Source: Alteraurantiacibacter buctensis (lineage in GTDB: Bacteria; Pseudomonadota; Alphaproteobacteria; Sphingomonadales; Sphingomonadaceae). Taken from it: a stretch of DNA of 64,000 nt. The stretch is from assembly GCF_009827655.1 (NCBI RefSeq), contig NZ_WTYV01000009.1:62001-126000 (forward strand). Reading direction: 5' to 3'. This document shows, in pieces, positions 31,297 to 40,569 of the stretch. Every line of letters begins with the position of its first letter. Positions within the stretch are counted from its first letter, which is position 1. Position numbers and translations under genes: made by a program. The notes beneath the pieces are model-generated. The model searched no databases. It was not told the origin of the DNA and was given only the letters and a program-made list of their open reading frames with translations.

Positions 31297-32301
31297 TCAG
31301 CCCGCGGCCGCAGCACGGCGGGCGCGCCAGCCCTCCGCCAGCACGATTCCGCTGACGAACAGCGCGGCCTCGGCAGCGGTGGCAGCCGTGGCGGCCGGTC
31401 CGCTGGCCAGCGCGCCCACGGCCAGCCCGGATTCCGGAAAGCGGCCCTGAAGCTGGGCCAGGCTGCCACCGAGCATCCGGCCGCCGGCCAGCGCGATCAG
31501 CAGGCCGGCCAGGCCGCCTGCCAGGCTGGCCGCCAAGGCAGCGGCAACAGGTCGCAGGCGCGCGGCCAGCAGCACGGCCAACGCCACCGCCGCGCCCAGC
31601 ACCAGCCCTTCGAGCAAGCCGGTAACCGGGCCGATCCTCGCCCCGGTAAGCACTGCGATCCCGTCTGTCCCCAGCAGGCGGCCCACCGCGCCTGCCACCA
31701 TGCCGCCGCCAGTTCCCCCGGCAACCAGGGCAGCGGCTGACCGGGGCACCAGCATCCGCGCCAGCGCCATGCCCAGGCCCACGCCAGCACCGCCCATCAC
31801 CCCCAGCGTCAGGCCGAGGCCGGCCAGCACCGGCAGCACGTTCGCCGTGCCCGAACCGGCCAGCAGGCCGTAAGCCAGCCCGCCCAGCGCGCCTGCCGCA
31901 CCCCCGCCCGCAGCAGCGGCAGCGGCCAGTCCGCCTTGACGCTCCGGCTTCTGGGTGACGGCGAGCGGCGCGGCGGCGCCTGCGAAGGAAACCTCGGCCA
32001 CGAAGCGATAGCCATGCTTGGGCACGGTCTCGATGAACTGCGCGGCCCCCGCTCGCTCGCCCAGGGCACGGCGCAGGGTGCGGATGCACTGGGTCAGCGC
32101 CTCGTCGGTCACCGGAATGCCACGCCAGACCTCGTCCATGAAGCGCTGCTTCGTCACCAGTTCGCCCGGATGGGCCAGCAGCAGGCCAAGGGCATCGAAA
32201 TAGCGGCTGCCCAGGTCCACCGGCTGGCCCGCCCGCGTCAGGCGACGGTTCGCCGGATCGAAGGCAAAATCGCCGAAATGCAGCATGGGGGGGTTAGCCA
32301 T
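31297..32301 (-). CDS. ToxR/CadC-type winged-helix regulator with membrane C-terminus
   Basis: A 334-residue protein. Residues about 8-105 are an OmpR/PhoB-type winged-helix DNA-binding domain: FDPANRRLTRAGQPVDLGSRYFDALGLLLAHPGELVTKQRFMDEVW...TLRRALGE and the wing KHGYRFVAEVSF. After a short linker (AVTQKPERQGG) the remaining ~200 residues are a series of Gly/Ala-rich hydrophobic helices. No receiver domain or sensor kinase is present, so it resembles ToxR/CadC one-component membrane regulators. It is divergent from the membrane protein at 32423, the obvious candidate target. Confidence 0.85.
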   Translation of the reverse strand: MANPPMLHFGDFAFDPANRRLTRAGQPVDLGSRYFDALGLLLAHPGELVTKQRFMDEVWRGIPVTDEALTQCIRTLRRALGERAGAAQFIETVPKHGYRFVAEVSFAGAAAPLAVTQKPERQGGLAAAAAAGGGAAGALGGLAYGLLAGSGTANVLPVLAGLGLTLGVMGGAGVGLGMALARMLVPRSAAALVAGGTGGGMVAGAVGRLLGTDGIAVLTGARIGPVTGLLEGLVLGAAVALAVLLAARLRPVAAALAASLAGGLAGLLIALAGGRMLGGSLAQLQGRFPESGLAVGALASGPAATAATAAEAALFVSGIVLAEGWRARRAAAAG

Positions 32302-32422
32302 GCCGGCAGCTATGCCACGCTGCGCGCGGTTGGGAAGCTTTTCGCCGATTGCTCAGGAATTGCTCATGCCGCTCACCACGCAAAGCGGCACACGCCGGGC
32401 CTTGCTGAACGGAGACCCGACC

Positions 32423-32992
32423 ATGACCGACCGACCGAACAAGATGCTGACCGGCTGGCGCATCGCCGGCTGGGGCGCGCTGGCCGCGCTGCTGGCCCTG
32501 CCCGCCATCGCCATGCGGATGACACCCGAAGTGTATTGGACCGGATCGGACTTCCTGTTTGCCGGTGTCCTGCTGGGCGTGCTGGGTGCAGGCACCGAAC
32601 TGGCGATCGTCGTGGGCCGGTCCGCTCCGCACAAGGTGGGCATCGCCATCGCGGTGCTGGCCCTGTTCCTGACCGTGTGGATCAACGGCGCGGTGGGGAT
32701 GCTGGGCAGCGAGGACGAGCCGACCAACCTGGCCTTCATCGGCATGGCCCTGGCGGGCGTCACCGTGGGGCTGGCGTTGCGATTCCGCCCCGCCGCCATG
32801 CGCTGGGTGATGGGCGGCATCTCTGTCGGCCAGTTCGCCGTGGGCCTGGTGGCCATGCTGTGGACCATGCCGGGCCATGCGGTGGAATGGGGGGTGCTGG
32901 CCTTCTTCGCGCTTATCTGGGGTGCCTCGGCCTGGTGCTTCCGGCTGGCCGCAGCGCGCGGGCGGCTAGAGCCCCGCGTGACCGCCGGTTGA
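32423..32992 (+). CDS. Hypothetical membrane protein divergent from the regulator
   Basis: A 189-residue polytopic membrane protein with about five hydrophobic helices ([52 protein letters not shown], a further helix and [19 protein letters not shown]). An ACGGAGACCCGACC stretch upstream supports the ATG at 32423. No family is recognised. It is divergent from the ToxR-like gene with about 120 bp between, and its last 27 bp overlap the 3' end of dut on the other strand. A regulator-target pair is inference. Confidence 0.6.
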   Translation: MTDRPNKMLTGWRIAGWGALAALLALPAIAMRMTPEVYWTGSDFLFAGVLLGVLGAGTELAIVVGRSAPHKVGIAIAVLALFLTVWINGAVGMLGSEDEPTNLAFIGMALAGVTVGLALRFRPAAMRWVMGGISVGQFAVGLVAMLWTMPGHAVEWGVLAFFALIWGASAWCFRLAAARGRLEPRVTAG

Positions 32993-33436
32993 GCCAAAGC
33001 CGCCGGCCCCGCGCATCGTTTCGTCCAGTTCCTCCACCTCGTCCCACCGGGCGAGGGTGACGGGGGAGACAACCAACTGGGCGATCCGGTCACCGCGCTG
33101 GATCGGGAAGTTGTCCGGCGAATGGTTGATCAGGATCACCTTCACCTCGCCGCGATAGTCGCTGTCGACCGTGCCCGGCGTGTTGGGCACGGTAATGCCG
33201 TGCTTCAGCGCCAGGCCGGAACGGGGGCGCACCTGGATCTCGTAGCCGGGCGGAATGGCCACGGCAAAGCCGGTGGCCACCGCATGGCGGGCACCGGGCC
33301 GCAGGATCAGCTCCTCGGCGGACACCACGTCCATCCCCGCCGCGCCGGGCGTGGCATAGGCGGGCAGCGGCAGGCCGTGGCCGTGCGGCAGGCGCTTGAG
33401 GCGCACCGGCACGTGGGACAGCAGCGGATCAGCCAT
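32966..33436 (-). CDS. dut: dUTP diphosphatase
   Basis: A 156-residue trimeric dUTPase that hydrolyses dUTP to dUMP, preventing uracil incorporation. All five motifs are visible: [32 protein letters not shown] and GAGGFGSTG at the C-terminus. It overlaps coaBC by 8 bp, so the pair is probably co-translated in the ubiE-ubiB-(membrane protein)-coaBC-dut run. Its 3' end overlaps the convergent membrane-protein gene by 27 bp. Confidence 0.97.
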   Translation of the reverse strand: MADPLLSHVPVRLKRLPHGHGLPLPAYATPGAAGMDVVSAEELILRPGARHAVATGFAVAIPPGYEIQVRPRSGLALKHGITVPNTPGTVDSDYRGEVKVILINHSPDNFPIQRGDRIAQLVVSPVTLARWDEVEELDETMRGAGGFGSTGGHAGL

Positions 33437-35120
33437 GCACCTTCTCCAGTTGCTCGGCGATTTCCTGCACCAGGCGCGCGGCCACCTGGTCCTTGGTCAG
33501 GTCTTCCCAGTCATCCGCCTTGCGTTCGCGGATCACGTGCACCTTGTTGCGATCGCCGCCCATCACGTCACCCGAAACATCGTTGGCCACGATCCAGTCG
33601 ACGCCCTTGCTCTTGCGCTTCTTGCGGGCATTTTCGACCACGTTCTCGGTCTCGGCGGCAAAGCCGATGAGGAGATCGGGCCGCTTGGAATTGGCCGCCA
33701 CCATGGCCAGGATATCGGGATTCTCGGTGAGCATGAGGGCCGGCGGGGCAGACCCGCGCTTCTTGATCTTTTCCTGCTGGTAATCGCGCGGGCGCCAGTC
33801 GGCCACGGCGGCCACCATCACCGCGCAATCGGCGGGCAGCGCTTCCTTGACCGCCCTGGCCATTTCCTCGGCGCTTTCCACGTCGATCCGGTCAACCCCC
33901 GGCGGGGTGGGCAGGTTAACGGGGCCGGAAACGAGCGTGACCCGCGCGCCCGCAGCCGCAGCTGCGGCAGCGATGGCGAAGCCCTGCTTGCCGCTGGAAC
34001 GGTTGGCCAGGTAGCGCACCGGATCGATCGCCTCGTGCGTAGGGCCGGCGGTGATCAGCAGGTGCTTGCCATGCAGCGGACGATGGTCGGTGGCGGCGAA
34101 TTCGGGCTGGCCCGACAGCGGATCGGCGGCAACGGCCTTGGCCATGGCGGGGGGAGGTGTGGGGGCAAGCGAGGGGGCCAGCGGAGCAACCGGCGCGGCG
34201 GCTTCCTCGCCCTCGAACGGCTGCGGCGCCGCCTGGCGGGCGTTGACCTCGTGGTTGATCGCCTCGCGGTCGGTGGGCGGGGCGGCCACGGCCTTGCCCT
34301 TGGTCGCCAGGACCGGGCCGCCCAGCGCGGGATCGGGCTCGGGCAGATCTGGTCCGCCGTCGGACAGTTCTGCCGCCTCGGGCAGGTCGTCCATGTCGAT
34401 GCCCGCCTCGTCCATGTCGATGCGGTGCGGGGTGGTGCGCTGGATCAGTGAGCCGAGCAGGCTGGAAAGCGCGCCGCCTTCCGCCGCCACGCTTTCTCCG
34501 TCCTCGCCCTCGGGCACTTCGTCCTCGGCCATGCGGCGCAAGTAGGCAGCCACCTGGTCGTGCCCCGCATCGCCGGGATCGAGGCCGAGCATGTCGGCAA
34601 TTTCCAGCCAGACCATCTCAGGTTCGGGCAGGCGGCCGGGGCCGAATTCGCCGCAGGCCATCTCGCCCTCGTCGGGCAGCATCACCCGCATGCCGCTGTC
34701 GGCCAGCCACTGGACGTTGCGCTGGGTCGCCTCGTGCAACCACATGCGCACGTTCATGGCCGGCACGCAGAGCACCGGCTTGTCGGTCGCCAGCAGCAGC
34801 GTGGTGGCAAGATCGTCGGCGATGCCTGCGGCCATCCTGGCCATCAGGTCCGCAGTCGCCGGGCACACCACCACCAGGTCGGCCTGGCGGGATAACTGGA
34901 TATGGCCGATCTCGGCTTCGTTCTTCAGGTCCCACAGGCTGGTGTGGACCTGGTTGCCGGAGAGTGCAGCCAGCGCCATCGGGGTGACGAACTGCGCGCC
35001 CCCGTTGGTCAGCACGCAGGTGACATCGGCCCCGCCCTTGCGGATCAGGCGCACCAGTTCGCACGCCTTGTAGGCCGCGATGCCGCCCCCCACCACCAGC
35101 AGGACACGCGGGTTCGTCAT
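33429..35120 (-). CDS. coaBC: Bifunctional phosphopantothenoylcysteine decarboxylase/synthetase
   Basis: Coenzyme A biosynthesis enzyme with two active domains. The CoaC flavoprotein part opens [18 protein letters not shown], with EIGHIQLSR (active-site His), PAMNVRMW and the flap [14 protein letters not shown]. The CoaB synthetase part starts [29 protein letters not shown]. Between them is an acidic and proline-rich segment of about 130 residues that is not in the usual ~400-residue enzyme. The ATG at 35120 is chosen because the flavoprotein fold begins there; an ATG at 35162 follows a better GGGAAGGG Shine-Dalgarno and would add 14 residues. Confidence 0.92.
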   Translation of the reverse strand: MTNPRVLLVVGGGIAAYKACELVRLIRKGGADVTCVLTNGGAQFVTPMALAALSGNQVHTSLWDLKNEAEIGHIQLSRQADLVVVCPATADLMARMAAGIADDLATTLLLATDKPVLCVPAMNVRMWLHEATQRNVQWLADSGMRVMLPDEGEMACGEFGPGRLPEPEMVWLEIADMLGLDPGDAGHDQVAAYLRRMAEDEVPEGEDGESVAAEGGALSSLLGSLIQRTTPHRIDMDEAGIDMDDLPEAAELSDGGPDLPEPDPALGGPVLATKGKAVAAPPTDREAINHEVNARQAAPQPFEGEEAAAPVAPLAPSLAPTPPPAMAKAVAADPLSGQPEFAATDHRPLHGKHLLITAGPTHEAIDPVRYLANRSSGKQGFAIAAAAAAAGARVTLVSGPVNLPTPPGVDRIDVESAEEMARAVKEALPADCAVMVAAVADWRPRDYQQEKIKKRGSAPPALMLTENPDILAMVAANSKRPDLLIGFAAETENVVENARKKRKSKGVDWIVANDVSGDVMGGDRNKVHVIRERKADDWEDLTKDQVAARLVQEIAEQLEKVHG

Positions 35121-35207
35121 CGGTTCTGCGCGGCCCTCTCGCTGGATCAGTTGCTGCAACATGGCCCTTCCCGGCACTTTACCGGAGCCTGCCATGACGC
35201 ATCTTGG

Positions 35208-36326
35208 TTAAGATAGGCTTTTAGGCCCTTTGACTGCAACCCTCGCCAGTTCCCACAACGCACGGGGCAACAGGGCGAAGCCGATGGCATAGGCCGGCAG
35301 CACCAGCAGCACCCAGTAGTTGTTGTTGGTGCGGGCAAACAACGCCAGCATCAGGAAATAGCCTAGGAACCACAGGCTGGCGAACAGACCCAGCCTTCCC
35401 CCCAGCGCCGCCCAGCCCACCAGCGGCAGCATGGCCAGCGGCGCGGCAATCCACGGCTTGATCATCACCAGCGCGGTCAGCTTGGCCATGGCGTAGAACG
35501 GCAGGCGCGGACCGTTGAGCGCATCCCAGCCGGGGGAATCGAGATCGCCCGGCTGCACGTTGGCCGCCACCGCCTGGGCATGCAGCATCATGCCCACGGC
35601 AAACAGCGCCACCACGCCCAGCGCCGCCGCTACGCCCTTCCAGTTGCGATCGAAGGCGACAAACACCGCCCACAGCAGGATGAAGGGCAGCACCAGTTCG
35701 CGCACGGCCAGCGCCAGTGCCCCCAGCAGCAGCACCGGCCACATCTTGCCGTCTTGTCGCACCAGCGCCAGGGCGATGGCCAGCAGCAAGCCGGCAAACA
35801 CCTCGTGAAACAGCATGGCGCTTTCGCGGAACAGGGTGATGCCGAAGATCGCCATCGCCACCACGGCCAGCCCCCGCTCCGCTATGGACACGCCAGCCTT
35901 GTCCAGCCGCCACAGCCACAGCGCCAGGCACACCACGAACAGCCCGCCGCTGACGATCTTGCCGCCCTGCTTGCCAAGCATGGCGGTGAGCGTGGCCAGC
36001 GTGGGCGGGCGCACGGTGACGAAGGGCTTGGTGGGATAGCGGTGCTGGCGCTGTTCATCCAGCGAGGCGACGTAGAAGCTCTCCCCTTCCGCCACCCGGC
36101 GGGTGACACGGCGATAGAGCTCCACGTCGCCGATCGAGTCCTTGGGCCGGGCCGCCACCCGCGCTTTCTCGGCCACGTCGAGCTGGCTGGTGGCGTGGAC
36201 CATCCAGCCCAGCGACATCACGATCACCAGCAGGGCGGCAATCGCCCCCCAGCGCGGCAAGCGCAGGAACGGGCGGCCAAGGGCGGTCCACCAGCCCACG
36301 GGATCCTTGAGAAGGGTCGGGTTCAT
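35208..36326 (-). CDS. Hypothetical polytopic membrane protein (GT-C-like)
   Basis: A 372-residue membrane protein with about nine to ten hydrophobic helices. A soluble loop between helices 1 and 2 contains RRVAEGESFYVASLDEQRQHRYPTKPFVTVRPPTLATL. This arrangement (helix, loop with YPxKPF/RPP, then multiple helices) resembles GT-C-type glycosyltransferases or GT87-like membrane proteins, but I cannot name the family firmly. It lies inside an otherwise conserved ubiB-coaBC-dut order, separating ubiB from coaBC. Function unknown. Confidence 0.6.
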   Translation of the reverse strand: MNPTLLKDPVGWWTALGRPFLRLPRWGAIAALLVIVMSLGWMVHATSQLDVAEKARVAARPKDSIGDVELYRRVTRRVAEGESFYVASLDEQRQHRYPTKPFVTVRPPTLATLTAMLGKQGGKIVSGGLFVVCLALWLWRLDKAGVSIAERGLAVVAMAIFGITLFRESAMLFHEVFAGLLLAIALALVRQDGKMWPVLLLGALALAVRELVLPFILLWAVFVAFDRNWKGVAAALGVVALFAVGMMLHAQAVAANVQPGDLDSPGWDALNGPRLPFYAMAKLTALVMIKPWIAAPLAMLPLVGWAALGGRLGLFASLWFLGYFLMLALFARTNNNYWVLLVLPAYAIGFALLPRALWELARVAVKGPKSLS

Positions 36327-36393
36327 GAACGAGCTGACTGGACCGGCGGCGGTAACGTTTCAATGGCGCGCGCGGGCGATTTGCACAGCTGCG

Positions 36394-37950
36394 CTATTGC
36401 AGCCAGCCCAGCGTGCCAGCGCCCCATGCGGCCAGGCCACCCGCCAGCGCGGCTGCCAGGTAGCCGGCCCACCTGCTGCGGCGGCTGGAGCGGCGCTGCC
36501 ACACCAGTTCCACGTCCGGCAGCGGCGGCGGCTCGGGCGCGCCGCCCTTGGGCGGATACATCTCTTCCAGCCGGCGGATCAGCGCGGGCACGCGCAGCAA
36601 CGTTTCGGTATCCTGCTTGATCCGGTCGGCAATCGCCGCCTCCGGCCCCAGTTCGTCGCGGATCCAGCTATGCACGAAGGGGGCGGACACGTCCCACATG
36701 TTGATCTGCGGATCGAGCTGGGTGGCGATCCCCTCGACCATCACCATGGTCTTCTGCAGCAGCAGCAGGTGCGGCTGGGTCTGCATGTCGAAATCGCGGG
36801 TGATGGCGAACAGGCCGTCGAGCATCTGGCCGACGCTCAGCTCGCTCACCGGCTTGCCGCGCATCGGCTCGCCCACGGCGCGCAGCGCGGTCGCGAACTC
36901 GTCGACCGAGTGATAGCTGGGCACGTACTGCGCCTCGAAATGGATCTCGGCCACGCGGCGATAGTTGCCCGTGGTCAGGCCATAGAGGATTTCCGCCAGC
37001 CACTGGCGGGCGCGCCGGTCGATCCGGCCCATGATGCCGAAATCGATCGCCACGATGGTGCCGTCATCCGCCACGAACAGGTTGCCCTGGTGCATGTCGG
37101 CATGGAAGAACCCGGCGCTGATCGCCTGGTTGAGGAACGCCAGCACCAGCCGCCGCGCCAGGTCGGGCAGGTCATGCCCGGCAGCCCTCAGCGCCTCTAC
37201 ATTGCTGATCTTGATGCCGTCGACCCACTCGATGGTCATCACGCGGCCGTTGGTGCGGTCCCAGTCGATGGCGGGGATGCGGTACTGCGGAATGGCCCGC
37301 ATGAACTCGGCCAGCTCGGAAGCGGAGGCGGCTTCGCGGCGCAGGTCCAGTTCGCGGTTGGTCCAGCGCTTGAAATTGGCAATGGTCAGCCGTGGGCGCA
37401 GCCGCTGGGCTTCGCCACCCATGGCTTCCAGGTGCGCGGCGGCCCATTCGTAGGTTACGATATCGCGGGCGAACTTCTCGCGGATGCCGGGGCGCAGCAC
37501 CTTGATCGCCACCTTGCGGCCATCGGTGGTTACGCCCTGGTGGACCTGCGCGATGCTTGCCGCGCCCACCGGATCGGGGTCGACATGGGTGAACAGGGCT
37601 TCCAGCGGGGCTTCGAAGCTGGCTTCGATCTGCGCGCGGATCGCCTCGAACGGCACCGGCGGCAGGTTGTCCTGCAGGGTCAGCAGGTTGCGCGCGGCTT
37701 CCTCGCCCACCAGGTCGGGGCGGGTGGCCAGCGTCTGCCCCAGCTTGATTGCCGCGGGCCCGATTTGCTGGAAGGCAGTGGCATAGTCCGGCACGCGCGG
37801 CTGGCGGGTGCCGAAGCGGGCCAGCCGCACCAGCCGCCGCACCGGCGCAGGGGTGTTGGGATCGCCCTCGATCCCACGCAGCGCGCCGTGTTTGGCCAGC
37901 GTCCGGCCCCAGCCGAGCAGCCGCAGGATATGCGTGGAAGGACGGGTCAA
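36394..37950 (-). CDS. ubiB: Ubiquinone biosynthesis atypical kinase UbiB
   Basis: A 518-residue ABC1/ADCK-family kinase-like protein needed for ubiquinone assembly. The family KxGQ motif is in AIKLGQTLATRPDLVG, the ATP site has an Ala-rich P-loop-like turn GAASIAQVHQG, and the catalytic core ends with GFFHADMHQGNLFVADDGTIVAIDFGIMG. The C-terminus has a hydrophobic membrane segment (WAGYLAAALAGGLAAWGAGTLGW). It starts 1 bp after ubiE ends, so the two are co-transcribed. Confidence 0.95.
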   Translation of the reverse strand: MTRPSTHILRLLGWGRTLAKHGALRGIEGDPNTPAPVRRLVRLARFGTRQPRVPDYATAFQQIGPAAIKLGQTLATRPDLVGEEAARNLLTLQDNLPPVPFEAIRAQIEASFEAPLEALFTHVDPDPVGAASIAQVHQGVTTDGRKVAIKVLRPGIREKFARDIVTYEWAAAHLEAMGGEAQRLRPRLTIANFKRWTNRELDLRREAASASELAEFMRAIPQYRIPAIDWDRTNGRVMTIEWVDGIKISNVEALRAAGHDLPDLARRLVLAFLNQAISAGFFHADMHQGNLFVADDGTIVAIDFGIMGRIDRRARQWLAEILYGLTTGNYRRVAEIHFEAQYVPSYHSVDEFATALRAVGEPMRGKPVSELSVGQMLDGLFAITRDFDMQTQPHLLLLQKTMVMVEGIATQLDPQINMWDVSAPFVHSWIRDELGPEAAIADRIKQDTETLLRVPALIRRLEEMYPPKGGAPEPPPLPDVELVWQRRSSRRSRWAGYLAAALAGGLAAWGAGTLGWLQ

Positions 37951-37951
37951 C

Positions 37952-38686
37952 TCAGACCTTCCACCCCGAATGGATGTTGACCGCGCCGCCCAGGATCTTC
38001 TCGACCCGCGTGTTCACGAAACCCGCCGCGCGGATCATCGCCTCGAATTCCAGCGGCTTGGGAAAGCGGCGGATCGACTCGGCGAGGTAGCGATAGCTGT
38101 CCTCGTCGTCCGCGATCAGCTTGCCGATCTTGGGCATCAGCTTGTGCGAATAGAGGTCGTAGACCTCCCTGAAACCCGGCCAGTCGGTGCTGGAAAACTC
38201 CAGGCAGAAGAACCGCCCGCCGAACTTCAGTACCCGGTGCGCTTCCTTCAGCGCGGCGGGGATGTTGGTCACGTTGCGGATGCCGAAAGCGATGGTGTAG
38301 GCATCGAACACCCGGTCCTCGAAGGTCAGGGCCTCGGCGTTCTGGCGGCTCCACACCAGGCCATCGATGCCGCGCTGCATCGCGCGTTCGATACCCACAT
38401 CCAGCATGTCCTGGTTGATGTCCGACACGGTGACGCTGGCCCCGCGTTCTTCCATGCGGAAGGCGATGTCGCCCGTGCCGCCAGCCATGTCAAGGATCGC
38501 CTCGCCCGGCTGCGGTTTCACCCGCCGCACGAAGCGGTCCTTCCACAGGCGATGCATGCCGGCGGACATGGCATCGTTCATCACATCGTACTTGGCCGCC
38601 ACGCTGGAGAAGACCGCGCCCACGCGCTGCGTCTTCTCGGCGGGCGAAACCTCTTCGTAGCCGAAGGAAACCGTGTCGTTGCTCAT
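37952..38686 (-). CDS. ubiE: Demethylmenaquinone/2-polyprenyl benzoquinol methyltransferase
   Basis: A 244-residue SAM-dependent C-methyltransferase of ubiquinone (and menaquinone) synthesis. The SAM-binding motif I is ILDMAGGTGDIAFRM, followed by VTVSDINQDMLDVG and the post-motif FDAYTIAFGIRNVTNI; the C-terminal RFPKPLEFEAMIRAAGF and GGAVNIHSGWKV are typical of UbiE. It is the first gene of the ubiE-ubiB-coaBC-dut run and is upstream of a convergent DUF1993 region only by strand order. Confidence 0.96.
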   Translation of the reverse strand: MSNDTVSFGYEEVSPAEKTQRVGAVFSSVAAKYDVMNDAMSAGMHRLWKDRFVRRVKPQPGEAILDMAGGTGDIAFRMEERGASVTVSDINQDMLDVGIERAMQRGIDGLVWSRQNAEALTFEDRVFDAYTIAFGIRNVTNIPAALKEAHRVLKFGGRFFCLEFSSTDWPGFREVYDLYSHKLMPKIGKLIADDEDSYRYLAESIRRFPKPLEFEAMIRAAGFVNTRVEKILGGAVNIHSGWKV

Positions 38687-38734
38687 GCGCTGCGCCTTAG
38701 CGACTGCCTTGAGGCCGCGCCAGCGAAAGCCGCC

Positions 38735-39253
38735 TCAGGCTGCCGGCGGGGCGAACATGTGGCCCGCCAGATGGGCCAGGTAGTCCTGCTTGCCGACGTT
38801 CACCCCGTTTGCCCGCAGGATGGCATAGGCCATGCTGGCGTGGAAATAGACGTTGGGCAGCACGAACCCGTTCAGGTAGGTCGCGCCATCGAAGCGGATG
38901 CCGCCGCCGTTGGGGAACCTGATCTCGATCTCGCGCCCGATCCCGGCGTCCACTGCCGCCGGGTCCAGTCCTTGCAGAAAGGCGATGGTCTTGTCGCAGC
39001 GCTCCTTCAGTTCGGCAAAGCTGGCCTCGGTATCGGGCATCGAGGGGGCCTCGGCCCCGGCCAGCCGCGCGCCGCAACCCTTGGCGCTGTCGGAAACGAG
39101 CTGGATCTGCTTGGGCAGCGGGTACATGTCGGGCGCCAGCCGCGCTTCCAGCAGCGTGGCCTCGTCGCCCTGCTCGGCCGCCTTGTCCAGCCAGGCCTTG
39201 ATGTTGGTGAGCATGGCGATGAGCACGGGCACGCTGGACTGGTAGGCTGACAT
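38735..39253 (-). CDS. DUF1993 domain protein
   Basis: A 172-residue soluble protein whose whole length matches the DUF1993 pattern: VPVLIAMLTNIKAWLDKAAEQ at the N-terminus, LLEARLAPDMYPLPKQIQLVSD, then LNGFVLPNVYFHASMAYAILRANGVNVGKQDYL near the C-terminus. The helical fold recalls DinB-type four-helix proteins; no metal-binding set is certain. It is on the minus strand just before mutM, with no shared operon evident, and its function is unknown. Confidence 0.8.
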   Translation of the reverse strand: MSAYQSSVPVLIAMLTNIKAWLDKAAEQGDEATLLEARLAPDMYPLPKQIQLVSDSAKGCGARLAGAEAPSMPDTEASFAELKERCDKTIAFLQGLDPAAVDAGIGREIEIRFPNGGGIRFDGATYLNGFVLPNVYFHASMAYAILRANGVNVGKQDYLAHLAGHMFAPPAA

Positions 39254-39344
39254 GGCTTGGATCCCTCTCGTCTTGGTGGCGGATAGCTAGGGGCCTGCAG
39301 CGGCATGGACAAGACCGGTCTTGGGTCTTACCTCCCGCCCCGTC

Positions 39345-40160
39345 ATGCCCGAACTGCCCGAAGTCGAAACCACCGTGCGCGGCCTTGCCCGCTTCCTCGA
39401 TGGCGAGCGGCTGGAAGCGGTGCGACAGAACCGGCCGGACATGCGCTTTCCCTTCCCCGCGGGCCTGGTCCAGAGCCTCACCGGCGCGCGGGTGACGGGG
39501 CTTGGCCGCCGCGCGAAATATGGCCTGATCCACACCGATCGCGAGACCACGCTGGTGTTCCACCTGGGCATGAGCGGATCGTGGCGGATCAACCCCGCCG
39601 CACCGGACAAGCACGACCACCTGGTGCTGGAAACCCCCGACCACCGCTTTCATCTGAACGACCCGCGCCGGTTCGGCTTTGTCGACCTGGTCGATACCCG
39701 CCTGCTGGACGCATGGCCCGCCTTCGCCGTGATGGGGCCGGAGCCGTTGGGCGATGGGCTGACAGCCGCTCACCTGAAGGCCGCCTTCACCGGTCGCAAG
39801 CAGGCGGTGAAGCTGCTGCTGCTTGACCAGCGGATCGTGGCTGGCCTGGGCAATATCTACGTGTGCGAGGCGCTGCACATGGCCGGCATCGATCCGCGCA
39901 AGGCGGCCGGCCGCGTCTCGCTGGCGGCGCTCACCCGGCTGGTGCCCGCGATCCGCGCGGTGCTGGAACAGTCGATCCGCGATGGTGGCTCCACCTTGCG
40001 CGATTATGTCCAGCCCGATGGCGAACTGGGCTATTTCGCCACCCGCTTCGCCGTCTACGGGCGCGAGGGGCAGGCCTGCCAGAAGGACGATGGCGGGGTG
40101 ATCCGGCGGATCGTGCAGGGCGGGCGCAGCACCTGGTTCTGCCCCCGGTGCCAGAAGTAG
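39345..40160 (+). CDS. mutM: Formamidopyrimidine-DNA glycosylase
   Basis: A 271-residue bifunctional DNA glycosylase/AP lyase that removes 8-oxoG and formamidopyrimidines. After Met removal, the catalytic N-terminal Pro and Glu are in MPELPEVETTV. LGRRAKYGLIH carries the conserved Lys, and the H2TH region includes QRIVAGLGNIYVCEAL. The C-terminal zinc finger reads ACQKDDGGVIRRIVQGGRSTWFCPRCQ. The last CxxC is normal, but the first pair has only one Cys, and an Asp sits where the second Cys is expected. Start chosen at the universal MPELPEVE. Confidence 0.95.
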   Translation: MPELPEVETTVRGLARFLDGERLEAVRQNRPDMRFPFPAGLVQSLTGARVTGLGRRAKYGLIHTDRETTLVFHLGMSGSWRINPAAPDKHDHLVLETPDHRFHLNDPRRFGFVDLVDTRLLDAWPAFAVMGPEPLGDGLTAAHLKAAFTGRKQAVKLLLLDQRIVAGLGNIYVCEALHMAGIDPRKAAGRVSLAALTRLVPAIRAVLEQSIRDGGSTLRDYVQPDGELGYFATRFAVYGREGQACQKDDGGVIRRIVQGGRSTWFCPRCQK

Positions 40161-40295
40161 CCGCCCGGGGGTGGTTCGGCGTTGACGATTCGCCCCGTCG
40201 CCGCTAAGGGCCGCGCTTTCCGGCGGGCAACCGCCTTCTGCGATTTGTGAAACAAAGACCGGCCGCGCCAGCGGCGCGACAGTTTAAGGACGACC

Positions 40296-40556
40296 ATGGC
40301 CAATACGCCGCAAGCCAAGAAGCGCATCCGCCGCAACGAGAAGCGCGCCGAGATCAACGGTGCCCGCATGAGCCGCATCCGCACCTTCGTGAAGAAGGTG
40401 GAACTGGCCTGCGCCGATGGCGACAAGACCGCCGCTGCCGAAGCCCTGAAGGCTGCCCAGCCGGAACTGGCGCGCGGCGTGGCCCGCGGCGTGCTGCACA
40501 AGAACACCGCCTCGCGCAAGCTCAGCCGCCTGACCAAGCGAGTCGCCGGCCTCTGA
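40296..40556 (+). CDS. rpsT: Small ribosomal subunit protein bS20
   Basis: An 86-residue basic ribosomal protein that binds 16S rRNA. The N-terminus [33 protein letters not shown] and the Leu/Lys-rich helical C-terminus ([23 protein letters not shown]) are classic. The terminator hairpin at 40638-40666 lies downstream. In sphingomonads rpsT commonly precedes dnaA, as here. Confidence 0.97.
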   Translation: MANTPQAKKRIRRNEKRAEINGARMSRIRTFVKKVELACADGDKTAAAEALKAAQPELARGVARGVLHKNTASRKLSRLTKRVAGL

Positions 40557-40569
40557 GCTTCGCCGGGCT

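Noticed and set aside
35580-36620. Plus-strand frame rich in His/Gln/Arg over the membrane-protein gene
   Set aside because: Shadow of the minus-strand membrane-protein gene and no conserved sequence.
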